Program-made: the position numbers and the translations under genes
NCBI GenBank assembly: GCA_947565915.1
Contig: CANOHY010000048.1
Location: forward strand, 1 to 11,209
Origin: an uncultured Eggerthellaceae bacterium
GTDB lineage: Bacteria > Actinomycetota > Coriobacteriia > Coriobacteriales > Eggerthellaceae
DNA length: 11,209 bases
Direction of reading: 5' to 3'
Notes under the pieces: generated by a model
Database searches by the model: none
Told to the model about the DNA's origin: nothing
The model's input: the letters and a program-made list of their open reading frames with translations, nothing else
In this document: piece after piece, positions 11,145 to 11,209 of the stretch
Position numbering within the stretch: position 1 is the stretch's first letter
Layout of the letters: each line of letters begins with the position of its first letter

Positions 11145-11209
11145 CTACGCACTTTGGAGATGGGCTATGACCAAGAGGTCAAGAAGGACTTCGTCAAGAG
11201 CCTTGAGGA
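11136..11209 (+). pseudogene. Partial divergent copy of the fucose-isomerase-like gene (runs off the window)
   Basis: From ATG 11136 the plus strand is open to the window edge, reading MNALRTLEMGYDQEV and then KKDFVKSLE. The minus-strand gene has EMMHYQEVKKDFVKSLE at residues 47-63. DNA identity is complete over the last 39 bases and disappears upstream of GAGATG (11157). It lacks the first 45 or so residues of the neighbour and has no visible ribosome binding site. It may be a truncated duplicate, an alternative 5' end exposed by inversion, or an assembly chimera. Confidence 0.35.
11171..11209 (+). repeat. 39-bp inverted repeat, edge arm
   Basis: This is the exact reverse complement of 10888-10926. 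The match reaches the last base of the window, so its full length cannot be seen. A further 6-base match (GAGATG, 11157-11162) lies 8 bases inside the repeat end. Confidence 0.9.

Overview
The window looks like chromosomal DNA of a GC-rich anaerobe. The best guess is an Eggerthellaceae-type member of the Coriobacteriia. This rests on moderately high GC in the genes, AGGAGG-type ribosome binding sites, an MscL with a C-terminal zinc ribbon, and a pair of genes for a corrinoid-activator-type iron-sulfur ATPase and a DUF2284 protein. The taxonomic assignment is inference. No tRNA, rRNA, CRISPR array or transposase gene is visible.

Layout from left to right: an AT-rich non-coding stretch and leader (1-428); exonuclease III (xth); a small ACT-domain protein; a TIM-barrel amidohydrolase of the Amidohydro_2 type; a convergent, repeat-filled intergenic region (2523-2900); a CNNM/CorC-type CBS-domain membrane protein on the minus strand; divergently from it mscL; folC; and 5-formyltetrahydrofolate cyclo-ligase, which overlaps folC by 4 bases. 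The rest lies on the minus strand. A two-gene unit (DUF2284, then a [2Fe-2S]/ASKHA reductive activator) ends inside the cyclo-ligase gene. Next comes a 203-base gap with two strong hairpins, then an L-fucose-isomerase-like protein. The right edge holds an inverted copy of part of that last gene.

The folate genes (folC and the cyclo-ligase) make and recycle polyglutamylated tetrahydrofolates. The ASKHA ferredoxin protein belongs to a family that reactivates corrinoid proteins of methyltransferase systems that often pass methyl groups to tetrahydrofolate. The neighbourhood may therefore concern one-carbon metabolism, but no methyltransferase or corrinoid protein lies in the window.

The most striking feature is a dispersed structured repeat seen three times: in the xth leader (271-350), between the amidohydrolase and CNNM genes (2754-2870), and inside folC (6146-6262). 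Its arms form a long imperfect hairpin, and base changes between copies preserve pairing. In folC the repeat is joined to a separate long palindrome (6022-6115). Together they appear to form an in-frame insertion of about 264 bp (88 codons) that leaves the FolC reading frame open, much as Rickettsia palindromic elements do in other genes. A second point of interest is the perfect 39-bp inverted repeat at the right end, which could reflect a divergent paralogue, an invertible segment or an assembly artefact.
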